Source: Christensenellaceae bacterium (GTDB lineage Bacteria > Bacillota > Clostridia > Christensenellales > Aristaeellaceae). From it: a stretch of 64,000 nt of DNA. The notes beneath the pieces were generated by a model. The model did no database searches. It was not told the origin of the DNA and saw nothing but the letters and a program-made list of their open reading frames with translations. The position numbers and the translations under genes are program-made. Location: positions 62,001 through 126,000 of the forward strand of contig JAAYRU010000053.1 of NCBI GenBank assembly GCA_012518615.1, written 5' to 3'. This document shows, piece by piece, positions 31,855 to 40,127 of the stretch (positions are counted from its first letter, which is position 1; each line of letters starts with the position of its first letter).

Positions 31855-33150
31855 TTGCTTTGCGTAAAGGAAGTTGAGCGTTTGAGCCCAGCAGCAAAGG
31901 GCGGAATAAAAGCTCAAGATGTAATACTTAAAATAAACGGCGAAGAAGCGCTTGATATTATAGATTTTCACGCATTAACTGCGGATGAAAAAGTACATAT
32001 GCTTATAAGCCGGCAAGGCAAAAACATAAGTTTAAGTGTAGACAATCCCTCATATGAGCCCCTTGGCATACGCCTAACGCAATCTGCACTCCCTCCCCCA
32101 AATAGTTGCGCTAACAACTGCATATTCTGTTTCGTTGCTCAAATGCCAGAGGGAATGCGCCATTCGCTATATATTAAGGATGATGATTGGCGTTACTCAC
32201 TTATGATGGGTAATTTCATTACTCTGACTAATGTAAGTGATAATGAATTTGAAAGGATAATAAAACGCAAGGCAAGCCCTCTGTATATTTCTGTACACGC
32301 TACCTCTCCCATTATTCGCCAAAACATGATGAAGAACAAAAATGCCGGCAAGCTAATGGAAAGGCTTATAGAGCTTAAAAATAACGGCATTTCTTATCAT
32401 TTGCAGATAGTGCTTGTACCAGGGGTAAATGATGGCGATGTATTAAAGCAAAGCCTTAGCGATTTATACGCGCTATTGCCCAATGCGCTTAGCGTTGCGC
32501 TTGTTCCGGTGGGGCTTACTAAGTTTAGAGAGGGCTTGTACCCGATTGAATCTTACGATAAATCAAAAGCAAAAGAAGTGCTGGATATAGCAAGCTGTTT
32601 TCAGGATAAAGCAAAACGGGAACATAATATAAGCTTCGTACACCCATCAGATGAGTTTTACTGTATTGCAGAAGAAAACATACCACCCGCATCATTTTAT
32701 GATGGTTTTCCCCAGATAGAAAATGGCGTAGGTATGATACGCCAGTTTGAGGACGAACTTATAAGTTCAAAAGAGTATTACGATACAACCCTAAATACAA
32801 AACACAAAATATTAATACCCTGTGGTACAATGATATACCCCCTCATGAAGGAATGGGTGGAAAAGTATTCGCCTGAAAATGTTACAGCTACAGTAATCCC
32901 CATAAAAAACAGATTCTTTGGGGAAACCGTAACTGTAACAGGGCTCATTACTGCAAGTGATTTGCTCCATGAATTAAAAGGCATGGACGTAGATATGGTA
33001 CTTATAGCGGATTCTATGCTGGATTCCAGCAATGAGCTGTTTTTAGATAATATAAGCTTTGATGATTTTAAACACCGCCTAAAGCTCCCCTGCAAAATAG
33101 TTAGTGCAACGGGTGAGGGCTTGTATAAGGCGCTTAATGTAAAGGAGTGA
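31855..33150 (+). CDS. DUF512 family protein with PDZ and radical-SAM domains
   Basis: The 431-residue protein begins with a PDZ-like segment (LSPAAKGGIKAQDVILKING), then a radical-SAM core with Cys85, Cys89 and Cys92 in NSCANNCIFCF, followed by the C-terminal DUF512 part (QFEDELISSKEYYDTTLNTK region, about 290-431). Family members occur in most Clostridia next to der and plsY; their reaction is unknown. The start is TTG at 31855 behind a GGGGGG run, the only reasonable site. The stop overlaps the der start. The PDZ domain suggests binding of a peptide end. Confidence 0.92.
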   Translation: MLCVKEVERLSPAAKGGIKAQDVILKINGEEALDIIDFHALTADEKVHMLISRQGKNISLSVDNPSYEPLGIRLTQSALPPPNSCANNCIFCFVAQMPEGMRHSLYIKDDDWRYSLMMGNFITLTNVSDNEFERIIKRKASPLYISVHATSPIIRQNMMKNKNAGKLMERLIELKNNGISYHLQIVLVPGVNDGDVLKQSLSDLYALLPNALSVALVPVGLTKFREGLYPIESYDKSKAKEVLDIASCFQDKAKREHNISFVHPSDEFYCIAEENIPPASFYDGFPQIENGVGMIRQFEDELISSKEYYDTTLNTKHKILIPCGTMIYPLMKEWVEKYSPENVTATVIPIKNRFFGETVTVTGLITASDLLHELKGMDVDMVLIADSMLDSSNELFLDNISFDDFKHRLKLPCKIVSATGEGLYKALNVKE

Positions 33151-34487
33151 TAAGGATAAAGAGCTTACCAATAGTAGCTATTATAGGCAGACCAAATGTA
33201 GGTAAATCAACATTCTTCAATGCCATAATAGGCAGAAGAATTTCAATAGTTGAGGATACGCCCGGCGTAACAAGGGACAGAATATATGCCGATACCTCTT
33301 GGACGGGTCGCGGCTTTACACTGGTTGATACCGGAGGTATAGACACGCATAGCGAAGATGTGTTCCTAAGCCAAATGCGCTTTCAGGCGCAGCTTGCGAT
33401 TGAAACTGCGGATGTAATACTGTTTTTTGTAGACGCTAGAGATGGGCTTATGCATCAGGACGATGAAATCGCCCATATGTTAAGGCAGGCGGACAAGCCA
33501 ATAATACTCGTCGCAAACAAAGTTGATAGTGATAAGCAGGAGGGCAACATATACGAATACTACAGCCTAGGGCTTGGCGATCCTCTTCCCATTTCAAGCG
33601 CCAACCTATTAGGGCTTGGGGATTTGTTGGATAGAATAGTGTCTAAGCTCCCTGAGTATAGTGGCGATGATGAGGGTAACGACGCCGTTCAAGTGGCGAT
33701 AGTAGGCAGACCCAATGTAGGTAAATCCTCACTTGTAAACAAATTGCTTGGTGAAAATAGGGTTATGGTATCTGACATCCCCGGCACTACCAGAGACGCA
33801 ATAGATACCCCCTTCGCGCATGAAAACGGTACAATTTACAACCTTATAGACACTGCCGGTATACGAAAAAAACGCTCAATTGAGGACGCAAGCATAGAGC
33901 GCTACAGCGTTATTCGTAGCTTTGCCGCTATAAGGCGCGCTGATATAGTGCTTATTATGATAGACGCAAATGACAGTGTAACCCAGCAGGATACTAAAAT
34001 CGCCGGTATTGCCAAGGACGAAGGCAAGGCAAGCATTATAGTAGTAAACAAATGGGATATGCTTGATAAGGCTACTGGCACACTTGAAAACTATCAGAAA
34101 GAAGTTTTAGAGAAGCTAAACTTTATTAATTACAGCCCTGTAATGTTTATATCCGCGCTTACTGGGCAACGCACGCATACTATATTTGAAACCATAGACA
34201 AGGTATATGCACAGGCAGGAAAGCTAATCCCCACAGGGCTTCTTAACGATTGTATAGGTGAAGCGCAACTCAACTTACAAGCACCATTTATTGGCGGAAA
34301 AAGGTTGCGTATATACTATGCAACACAGTTTGGAAGCTTTCCACCAAACTTTCTATTGTTCGTAAACGATGAAACCCTCATGCACTTCTCTTACGAACGC
34401 TACCTTGAAAACCAAATCAGGAGAAGCTTCGGCTTTGAAGGTACACCAATACGCTTTACATTAAGAGAGCGCAAACAGGAGGAATAA
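33147..34487 (+). CDS. der: Ribosome-assembly GTPase Der (EngA)
   Basis: Der has two tandem GTPase domains and helps mature the 50S ribosomal subunit. Both P-loops are present (GRPNVGKST and GRPNVGKSS), with NKVD and NKWD specificity motifs, two DTAG-type switches (VDTGG and IDTAG), and a C-terminal KH-like domain (about 355-446). The usual start is unclear. The only canonical candidate is GTG at 33147, but AAAGGAG overlaps it, whereas ATA at 33156 lies eight bases after that site and matches where other Der proteins begin. The gene is translationally coupled to the DUF512 gene. Confidence 0.96.
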   Translation: MIRIKSLPIVAIIGRPNVGKSTFFNAIIGRRISIVEDTPGVTRDRIYADTSWTGRGFTLVDTGGIDTHSEDVFLSQMRFQAQLAIETADVILFFVDARDGLMHQDDEIAHMLRQADKPIILVANKVDSDKQEGNIYEYYSLGLGDPLPISSANLLGLGDLLDRIVSKLPEYSGDDEGNDAVQVAIVGRPNVGKSSLVNKLLGENRVMVSDIPGTTRDAIDTPFAHENGTIYNLIDTAGIRKKRSIEDASIERYSVIRSFAAIRRADIVLIMIDANDSVTQQDTKIAGIAKDEGKASIIVVNKWDMLDKATGTLENYQKEVLEKLNFINYSPVMFISALTGQRTHTIFETIDKVYAQAGKLIPTGLLNDCIGEAQLNLQAPFIGGKRLRIYYATQFGSFPPNFLLFVNDETLMHFSYERYLENQIRRSFGFEGTPIRFTLRERKQEE

Positions 34488-34492
34488 TTAAT

Positions 34493-35077
34493 ATGTTAAA
34501 GCACTTAATATGCTCAATAATAGGCTACCTGCTCGGCTGTATATCTACAGGCATTATACTTTCAAACAGAGTGGGCGTAAATTTAAGGGAAGTCGGCAGC
34601 AAGAGCACCGGAGCTACAAATGTATCTAGAACCATGGGTTTTAACATGGGCGTTGTTACATTTGCCGGAGACTTTTCAAAAGCACTTGTCGCCGTACTGC
34701 TTGGAACCCTTATTGCCGGCAGAAACGGCGCGCTTGTCGCAGGTCTTTTCGCTATAATAGGTCATAATTGGCCGGTATTCTATAAATTTAAAGGCGGCAA
34801 AGGCATAGCCAGCTCCTGTGCAGTGCTGTTATATTTATTTACGCCCGAAACCATAGTAGGGCTGATTGTTGCGCTTTTAGTTATTATCGCCTTTAGATAT
34901 ATATCGCTTGGAAGCCTAAGCCTGCTAATTGTAACAAGCGCAATATCCTTGTTCACAAGACCCTTCTGGCCTGATACAGTATTTGTATTAACTATGTTTG
35001 TGCTTGGCACTTATCGCCACAGAAGCAATATAAAACGGCTACGTGATGGCAACGAGAATAAATTCAGCATTACATAA
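34493..35077 (+). CDS. plsY: Acyl-phosphate:glycerol-3-phosphate acyltransferase PlsY
   Basis: PlsY uses acyl phosphate from PlsX to acylate glycerol 3-phosphate, the first step of phospholipid synthesis. The 194-residue membrane protein has about five to seven hydrophobic segments and the three family motifs: GSKSTGATNVSRTMG, HNWPVFYKFKGGKGIAS, and a C-terminal YRHRSNIKRL. AGGAGGAA precedes the ATG. It is the last gene of the DUF512-der-plsY operon and stops only two bases from the convergent pgmB stop, so no conventional terminator fits between. Confidence 0.97.
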   Translation: MLKHLICSIIGYLLGCISTGIILSNRVGVNLREVGSKSTGATNVSRTMGFNMGVVTFAGDFSKALVAVLLGTLIAGRNGALVAGLFAIIGHNWPVFYKFKGGKGIASSCAVLLYLFTPETIVGLIVALLVIIAFRYISLGSLSLLIVTSAISLFTRPFWPDTVFVLTMFVLGTYRHRSNIKRLRDGNENKFSIT

Positions 35078-35079
35078 GG

Positions 35080-35715
35080 TTAAACAAATTTCAGTATATC
35101 TATACCTGCTAGGCTGTTAGCTCTATAGTCCGCCAAGGGATGATTTTTTGCGCTACCTACCCCTAGCACTTTCATACCTGCGCTCTTTCCTGCTTCAACA
35201 CCAGATGCGGCATCTTCAACTACAAGACACTCTTCCGGCTTAACATTCATTTTCTCAGCTCCAAGCAAAAAAACCTCAGGATCCGGTTTGCTGTTTTTTA
35301 TTTGATTGCCATCCACTATTGCATCAAAATACTCTTTTATACCAAGTTTTTCAAGTATTAAAAGAGTGTTTTTGCTGGATGAGCCTATTGCTATAAGCTT
35401 ACCCGCTTCTTTAAGCCTGTTTATAGATACAAGTGCACCCGGCAACATATCATTAGGCGTTAGGTTTTCAATATTGGAAATATAGTAGCCGTTTTTTCTA
35501 CTAGCTAATGTCTTTTTTTCTTCAGCCCTATAACTTATACGGCTTCTCTCAAGTATTATTTCAAGGCTGTCCATGCGGCTTACGCCCCTTAGGCGTTCAT
35601 TGATTTTTCTGTCAAAATAGATGTTTTCCTCATTAGCTAACTGCTTCCATGCCTGAAAATGATACTCATCCGTCGAAACTAGTACGCCGTCAAGGTCAAA
35701 AATAACTGCTTTCAT
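35080..35715 (-). CDS. Beta-phosphoglucomutase-like HAD phosphatase
   Basis: The 211-residue HAD protein has the nucleophile pair Asp7/Asp9 in VIFDLDGVLVSTDEYHFQAW, a cap domain (about 15-85) with LRGVSRMDSLEII, the serine motif IAIGSSSKN, a lysine in NSKPDPEVFL and the acidic VVEDAASGVEAG. The EYHFQAW and RGVSR elements are typical of beta-phosphoglucomutase, which converts beta-glucose 1-phosphate and 6-phosphate. ATG at 35715 follows GGGGGA. No maltose or trehalose phosphorylase is adjacent, so the physiological substrate is open. Confidence 0.85.
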   Translation of the reverse strand: MKAVIFDLDGVLVSTDEYHFQAWKQLANEENIYFDRKINERLRGVSRMDSLEIILERSRISYRAEEKKTLASRKNGYYISNIENLTPNDMLPGALVSINRLKEAGKLIAIGSSSKNTLLILEKLGIKEYFDAIVDGNQIKNSKPDPEVFLLGAEKMNVKPEECLVVEDAASGVEAGKSAGMKVLGVGSAKNHPLADYRANSLAGIDILKFV

Positions 35716-36021
35716 AAGTCCCCCTTGTTTTTCCGTGTTAAGATTAAACCATAATATTTGATTAGGCTCAGTGATGATGTTGCTACTTATGCCTAAAGGC
35801 ATCCACCCCTAAACGATTAAGAAATTCCAGCATTTTAGGTGTAACAATACGGTAAGTACATCCCTATTTCCTTTGATTATTCCGCAAAATTACAACTCAT
35901 CACCTTGCATTGCACCTTATATGTATAGAGTATACGATATTTTGCTTCTTAGCACAAGAATTAATTAAAATTTCTTCTTTTTCTGTACAATATCGGATAA
36001 TTGTGATATATTATCGACGAA

Positions 36022-36126
36022 CCAAACGAGGGTTCACATGTTCCAAAGATATCCTCATCGGCTGACGGCGTTGTATCCAAGGGAAACATGAATGCATCGT
36101 CTCAGTTTGGATATTTTTTAGGAGGT
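36022..36126 (+). promoter_or_regulatory. Structured mRNA leader upstream of the zinc-ribbon gene, candidate cis-regulatory RNA
   Basis: CCAAACGAG (36022-36030) pairs with CTC-A-GTTTGG (36101-36110) to close a domain of about 90 bases. Inside, CATGTTCC (36037-36044) pairs with GG-G-AAACATG. Competing pairings exist: TATCCAA (36074-36080) with TTGGATA (36107-36113), and ATATCC (36049-36054) with GGATAT. They would break the closing stem just before the GGAGG at 36121. A run of six T residues follows. A promoter-like TGTACA-17-TATATT lies just upstream. I cannot match it to a riboswitch class I know. The rest of 35803-36021 shows no gene. Confidence 0.5.
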
Positions 36127-36132
36127 ACTATA

Positions 36133-36411
36133 ATGTACACAGACAAAACCCTCACCTGCCGTGATTGCGGCGCCGAATTTACCTTCACTGCCTCAGAGCA
36201 GGAGTTCTATGCCGAAAAAGGCTTTCAAAACGAACCGGGCAGATGCCCCGCCTGTAGAGCGAACAAACGCAACAATCGCTTTGAACGCAAGATGTACGAT
36301 GTAGTATGCGATGGCTGTGGAGTTAAAACTCAGGTTCCTTTCCAGCCGCAGGGCGACCGCCCCGTTTATTGCAAGGAATGTTTTGATAAGCAGAACAAGA
36401 AGCGTTACTAA
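36133..36411 (+). CDS. Small protein with two zinc ribbons
   Basis: The 92-residue protein has eight cysteines in two four-cysteine sets. The first is Cys9, Cys12, Cys38 and Cys41 (LTCRDCGAEF and RCPACRANKR). The second is Cys59, Cys62, Cys80 and Cys83 (VVCDGCGVKT and VYCKECFDKQ). It is rich in basic residues and lacks membrane segments. The family (CxxC-x20-CxxC) is common in Clostridia and has no established function; nucleic acid or ribosome binding is plausible. ATG at 36133 follows GGAGGTACTATA. It is a single-gene unit preceded by a folded leader and followed by a terminator. Confidence 0.85.
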   Translation: MYTDKTLTCRDCGAEFTFTASEQEFYAEKGFQNEPGRCPACRANKRNNRFERKMYDVVCDGCGVKTQVPFQPQGDRPVYCKECFDKQNKKRY

Positions 36412-36421
36412 GTAAGCTAAG

Positions 36422-36448
36422 CCGGAACAAAAAAGTTCCGGTTTTTTT
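36422..36448 (+). terminator. Terminator after the zinc-ribbon gene
   Basis: CCGGAAC (36422-36428) and GTTCCGG (36435-36441) form a perfect 7-bp stem around six A residues, followed by seven T residues. Confidence 0.95.
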
Positions 36449-36457
36449 GTGCTTTAC

Positions 36458-36490
36458 TTGACTGAGCTAATGATATTCCGTATCATTAGC
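36458..36490 (+). promoter_or_regulatory. Promoter with overlapping palindrome for the sirtuin gene
   Basis: TTGACT (36458-36463), 17 bases and TATCAT (36481-36486). A perfect inverted repeat, GCTAATGATA (36466-36475) and TATCATTAGC (36481-36490) with a five-base gap, covers the spacer and the whole -10 box. It is placed exactly where a dimeric repressor would block RNA polymerase. In RNA it would also fold, but transcription should start just downstream of it. Confidence 0.7.
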
Positions 36491-36506
36491 TTACAGGAGG
36501 GATAAT

Positions 36507-37241
36507 ATGGACGATAATATTAAAACGCTTGCAAATATGATTGACGACGCTAAAAGAATAGTATTTTTCGGTGGCGCAGGGGTATCCACCGAAAGCGGAA
36601 TACCGGACTTTAGAAGCAAGGACGGCTTATACAGAAGCAGATGGGAAGATCCGCCTGAAACTGTACTCAGCAGGAGCTATTTTAACCGAAATACCGCAAA
36701 ATTCTTTAAATTTTACAGAGAAAAGACACTACACCCCGAAGCTAAGCCCAATGAAGCGCATATAGCACTTGCTAAGCTTGAAGAAATGGGTAAGCTTACC
36801 GCTGTTGTTACTCAAAATATAGATGGCTTACATCAGCTGGCGGGTAGTAAAAAGGTGCTTGAGCTACATGGCTCGACCCTTCGTAACTATTGTATGAAAT
36901 GCAAAAAGGCATATGAGCTTGACTATATCCTATCTCAAAAGGACATACCTCTATGCACATGCGGAGGCACCATTAAACCCGATGTAGTGTTGTACGAAGA
37001 ACCGCTGAATCAAGAAACCATAGCCGAATCTCTCTACCAGATAAAAAATGCAGACCTGCTTATAATAGGCGGTACATCGCTTACTGTATACCCTGCTGCC
37101 GCATTTGTGCAGCAATGCCGTGGAAAAATCGTTATAATAAACCGCGATGCTACCTATATGGATTCCTCAGCTGACCTTGTTATAAAAGACAAGATAGGGG
37201 TAACTCTAAATTCGGCAATGAAATTAATAAAGCATGTTTGA
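36507..37241 (+). CDS. cobB: NAD-dependent protein deacylase (sirtuin, CobB/Sir2)
   Basis: The enzyme removes acyl groups from lysines using NAD. The 244-residue protein has GAGVSTESGIPDFR at 23-36, QNIDGLH at 103-109, the catalytic His121, four zinc cysteines (129, 132, 150, 152), and the C-terminal IGGTSLTVYPAAAF motif. It lacks the N-terminal extension of some CobB proteins. ATG follows AGGAGGGATA. It is controlled by its own promoter with a palindrome over the -10 box. The targets probably include acetyl-CoA synthetase-like enzymes, as in other bacteria. Confidence 0.96.
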   Translation: MDDNIKTLANMIDDAKRIVFFGGAGVSTESGIPDFRSKDGLYRSRWEDPPETVLSRSYFNRNTAKFFKFYREKTLHPEAKPNEAHIALAKLEEMGKLTAVVTQNIDGLHQLAGSKKVLELHGSTLRNYCMKCKKAYELDYILSQKDIPLCTCGGTIKPDVVLYEEPLNQETIAESLYQIKNADLLIIGGTSLTVYPAAAFVQQCRGKIVIINRDATYMDSSADLVIKDKIGVTLNSAMKLIKHV

Positions 37242-37291
37242 TGTATGCCGCCCTCTGTGCTAAAATGTCTTATTGAGCATAGGGGGTAGTG

Positions 37292-38101
37292 ATGTTCGGA
37301 TTTATTATAGCAAACAAGGATTTGCTAAACGAAGAACAAGAGGAGCAATACAGCGCATATTATTGCGGGCTTTGCGCTACACTTGATAGCCGCTTTGGTC
37401 TTCGCTACCGCATTACATTAAGCTACGATATGTGTTTCCTTGCGCTTGTTCTCTGCTCTTTGCATGAAGAAGAACCCGCGTTTACTGAGTGCAAATGCCC
37501 CAAGCACCCTATAAAACAGGTAAAAGGCATTAGAAATGACACCATGGACTATGTCGCTGATATGTCGGTGCTTTTAACATACTACCAGCTTATGGATTCT
37601 TGGGTGGATGACCATAATATAGGCGCGTTTTTATCAGCAAAAAGCATGAGCAAACAGATACAAAAACTAGAGGAAGAATATCCTTCAAAGCTTGAAAACA
37701 TAAAGCGCTGCCTTGATGAGCTATCTAGAATTGAAAAAGATAATGTACTCAATCCTGATGTAGCTTCCGCTTGTTTTGGAGAGCTGCTTTCTTATGTATT
37801 TCTTTTTGGCAGCATAGCCGAGGACGAGCTTAGAATATTCGGCAATTTGCTTGGTAGGTTCATATACATTATGGACGCTGCCTGCGACTTAAGGCAAGAT
37901 TTAAAAAAACAGCAGTACAACCCGCTTGTTGCAATACCTGTTGAAAGGCACAAGGATATACTTACAGCGCTGCTAGCAGAATGCACAGATAAGTTCTATA
38001 AACTGCCTGTTAAGCGCAATAAGGAGCTTATGGAAAACATACTTTTTTCCGGGGTATGGACTAAATATAATTATTCAAGGCAAAAAGGAGGCAAACAATG
38101 A
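37292..38101 (+). CDS. DUF5685 family protein
   Basis: The 269-residue protein is mainly helical with no signal peptide. An N-terminal cysteine group ([18 protein letters not shown]), a second set (CKCPKHP), and the C-terminal [20 protein letters not shown] are its best-conserved parts. The last is reminiscent of the aspartate-rich motifs of helical prenyl-transferring enzymes, but this is only a resemblance. I chose ATG at 37292; a GTG at 37289 is also possible. Its stop overlaps the start of the J-domain gene as ATGA. The family is usually found with a J-domain protein and has no assigned role. Confidence 0.7.
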   Translation: MFGFIIANKDLLNEEQEEQYSAYYCGLCATLDSRFGLRYRITLSYDMCFLALVLCSLHEEEPAFTECKCPKHPIKQVKGIRNDTMDYVADMSVLLTYYQLMDSWVDDHNIGAFLSAKSMSKQIQKLEEEYPSKLENIKRCLDELSRIEKDNVLNPDVASACFGELLSYVFLFGSIAEDELRIFGNLLGRFIYIMDAACDLRQDLKKQQYNPLVAIPVERHKDILTALLAECTDKFYKLPVKRNKELMENILFSGVWTKYNYSRQKGGKQ

Positions 38102-38721
38102 GCAAAGATCCTTACGAAGTTTTGGGAGTTTCGCGCAATGCCTCCGAAAAAGAAATCACCGCTGCATACAGGCGGCTTGCCAAGAAATACCACCCTGACC
38201 TTAACCCAAATAATCCCGATGCTCAGAAAAAAATGGCTGAAATAAATGTAGCTTATGAGCAGATAAAAAGCGGCAATACTTCAAGTTACACAGGCAGCTA
38301 TGGTAATAGCAGACAAAGCCAAGATTACGGACCTTTTTATGGTGGTTTTTATCAAAATACTCAGCGCAGTAGCGGCTCAGCTAGCCAGCTTGAAACCGCA
38401 AGGCATTATATATTAAACGGAAGATACCGCGAAGCGCTTTTCGTGCTTTCCCAATACCAAGACGGCAGCGCCAGATGGTATGCGCTTAGCGCGCTTGCAA
38501 ACTACGGTGTTGGCAACACAATAACAGCTATGGAGCATATAGATAGGGCGGTTCAGATGGAGCCCAATAACTTTGAATTTAGACAGATACAGGCACAAAT
38601 TAAAAGCCGTAGCGTAGTATACGAGCAGAGGAGCAGCCAGTTTGGTTTCCCGGTATTCGGCGGAATAATGCCTTTCTGCTGGGGTATGTGGCTATGCTTT
38701 AACTGCCGTTTCTGTTGTTAA
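38098..38721 (+). CDS. J-domain (DnaJ-like) protein
   Basis: Residues 4-68 form a J-domain with helix II and the HPD motif at 32-34 (KYHPDLNPN), which stimulates Hsp70 (DnaK). A Gly/Ser/Gln-rich linker follows, then a TPR-like helical region (about 100-175), and a hydrophobic C-terminus with [17 protein letters not shown], which may be a membrane tail or cysteine cluster. There is no zinc-finger or client-binding domain, so it is not the housekeeping DnaJ. AAGGAGG precedes the ATG. The partner genes suggest it delivers DnaK to a membrane-associated site. Confidence 0.9.
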   Translation: MSKDPYEVLGVSRNASEKEITAAYRRLAKKYHPDLNPNNPDAQKKMAEINVAYEQIKSGNTSSYTGSYGNSRQSQDYGPFYGGFYQNTQRSSGSASQLETARHYILNGRYREALFVLSQYQDGSARWYALSALANYGVGNTITAMEHIDRAVQMEPNNFEFRQIQAQIKSRSVVYEQRSSQFGFPVFGGIMPFCWGMWLCFNCRFCC

Positions 38722-38735
38722 GAGATGAATATATT

Positions 38736-39152
38736 ATGAATAAATACATTAATAAAATTGTACTTTGGATACGAAAATTTATGCAAGGCAGGTATGGTGC
38801 TGATGACTTGTTCATTTTTTCAGTAAGGCTGTACCTAATTCTTGTTGTGCTGGGGCTTTTTATACCTACTTTGTCGCTTATTACGCCTATTTTTCTTGTG
38901 TTTATTTTTTACAGGTTGCTTTCAAAGGATATATCAAAGCGCAGGGAAGAAAATGTTAAGTTCTTGCGCTACAAGAGCAGCGCAAAAAAGCAGCTTCTTC
39001 AGCTTAAAAACCGTTGGAAGGAGAGAGATACCCACAGGTACCGCAAATGCCCAAGCTGCAAAACCACGCTAAGGCTCAAAAAACAAATAGGGACGGTTAA
39101 TATCACCTGTCCCGTATGTAAAAACAATTTTTCAGTAAATATAAAGCATTAA
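38736..39152 (+). CDS. Membrane protein with C-terminal zinc ribbon
   Basis: The 138-residue protein has one long hydrophobic region (about residues 25-60, perhaps two helices), then a basic coiled segment, then a zinc ribbon with CPSC and CPVC. It follows the J-domain gene by 14 bases. ATG at 38736 has only a weak AGAGATG upstream; a TTG at 38715 overlaps the preceding gene. It overlaps the convergent sortase gene by four bases. No specific family is recognised, but DUF5685, J-domain and membrane zinc-ribbon genes appear as a set. Confidence 0.7.
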   Translation: MNKYINKIVLWIRKFMQGRYGADDLFIFSVRLYLILVVLGLFIPTLSLITPIFLVFIFYRLLSKDISKRREENVKFLRYKSSAKKQLLQLKNRWKERDTHRYRKCPSCKTTLRLKKQIGTVNITCPVCKNNFSVNIKH

Positions 39153-40117
39153 TTTTTTCTCAAATTATTCTTTATACTTTCTTCAACCTCATAAGAGGTT
39201 TCGTTTTCCCTAAGCTTGCGATAGCCTACCACAAGGCGTTCGCTTTTTTCTTTGCCATGGCAGGTTATAAGGGTTAAAAGTTCATCCTGCGATAATATGT
39301 CAGTTGGCAGTTCAAATACAGAGAACTCTCTTAAATTCTCTATATATTTATTGCGCTCCTGAAGGCTTTTAAATTCCGCTTTTATGAGCGGTACATATCT
39401 ATCGCTTTCAGGGTCTATAGATACTTCGCTCACCGCATAGGGTACGTATACTCCATCATCGTAAAGGGTTTTAAAAGACGCAAGCGGGCTATTAATGATT
39501 ACATTTTCATCAAGCAAATAATATAGCTTACCAAACATAGTGCCATTCTTCATGTTATGGGCATGTATTATCATATTCTCCGCCTTTGGAAGTACAGAGC
39601 AAGACGCATCTAAAAACGCCGTTCCGGAGGCACTTTTCCTACCATAAAAATCGTGGTCTACATAAAAGCTGTTGTCCCTTTGGGTAACAGGAAAATCTAT
39701 CTCCTTAACGCTTTCAAGCTTAAGCCAGCCTATAATGTCGTGGTTTTTACTGAAAAGGCTAACAAATTCACTTCTCATTGCAGGCTCCTGAGTAGGAGCA
39801 GCTACGGACACAAAAGAATCATCCTGTATAGGTGCAAAGGATACCTCTGGTAAAGAGGGAGATACAGTCGCCACAGCTTCAGCTACCGCAGCGGTTTTTG
39901 TAATTTCAGTATCAGGAAACTCTTCCCTAAGACTGCGCTGAAGTTCTCTGGTGTTATGCGTCATTATTAGATAGCGCACCAAAATAATACCTGCGGAAAT
40001 AAATAGCACAAAGGATAGCAGAATAAGCAACCTAGATTTATTTATGCGCTTATGTCTAATACCCCTCTTACCTATTTTAACATTGTAGGAGCGTTTGCGT
40101 GATCTGCGTTTAGGCAC
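39149..40117 (-). CDS. Class B sortase
   Basis: Sortases anchor proteins to peptidoglycan by cleaving a C-terminal sorting signal. The 322-residue protein has a basic N-terminus, a membrane anchor at about 28-51, a low-complexity linker, and a catalytic domain from about 115. The triad is visible: His187 in IIHAHNM, Cys286 in LITCHG and Arg294 in SERLVVGY. Sequence DIIGWLKLESVKEIDFPV is typical of class B. The start is GTG at 40117, 10 bases after the stop of the PrsA-like gene. No sorting-signal substrate is encoded in the window. Confidence 0.94.
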   Translation of the reverse strand: MPKRRSRKRSYNVKIGKRGIRHKRINKSRLLILLSFVLFISAGIILVRYLIMTHNTRELQRSLREEFPDTEITKTAAVAEAVATVSPSLPEVSFAPIQDDSFVSVAAPTQEPAMRSEFVSLFSKNHDIIGWLKLESVKEIDFPVTQRDNSFYVDHDFYGRKSASGTAFLDASCSVLPKAENMIIHAHNMKNGTMFGKLYYLLDENVIINSPLASFKTLYDDGVYVPYAVSEVSIDPESDRYVPLIKAEFKSLQERNKYIENLREFSVFELPTDILSQDELLTLITCHGKEKSERLVVGYRKLRENETSYEVEESIKNNLRKN

Positions 40118-40127
40118 GGTCTATATG

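Noticed and set aside
36022..36132. A known riboswitch class for the leader
   Set aside because: I compared it from memory with ZTP, preQ1, THF, cyclic di-GMP, purine, fluoride and Mn aptamers and found no characteristic core, so no class name is given.
37292..38101. DUF5685 protein as a prenyl diphosphate synthase
   Set aside because: Only one loosely similar Asp-rich motif is present; the second DDxxD and the usual flanking residues are not.
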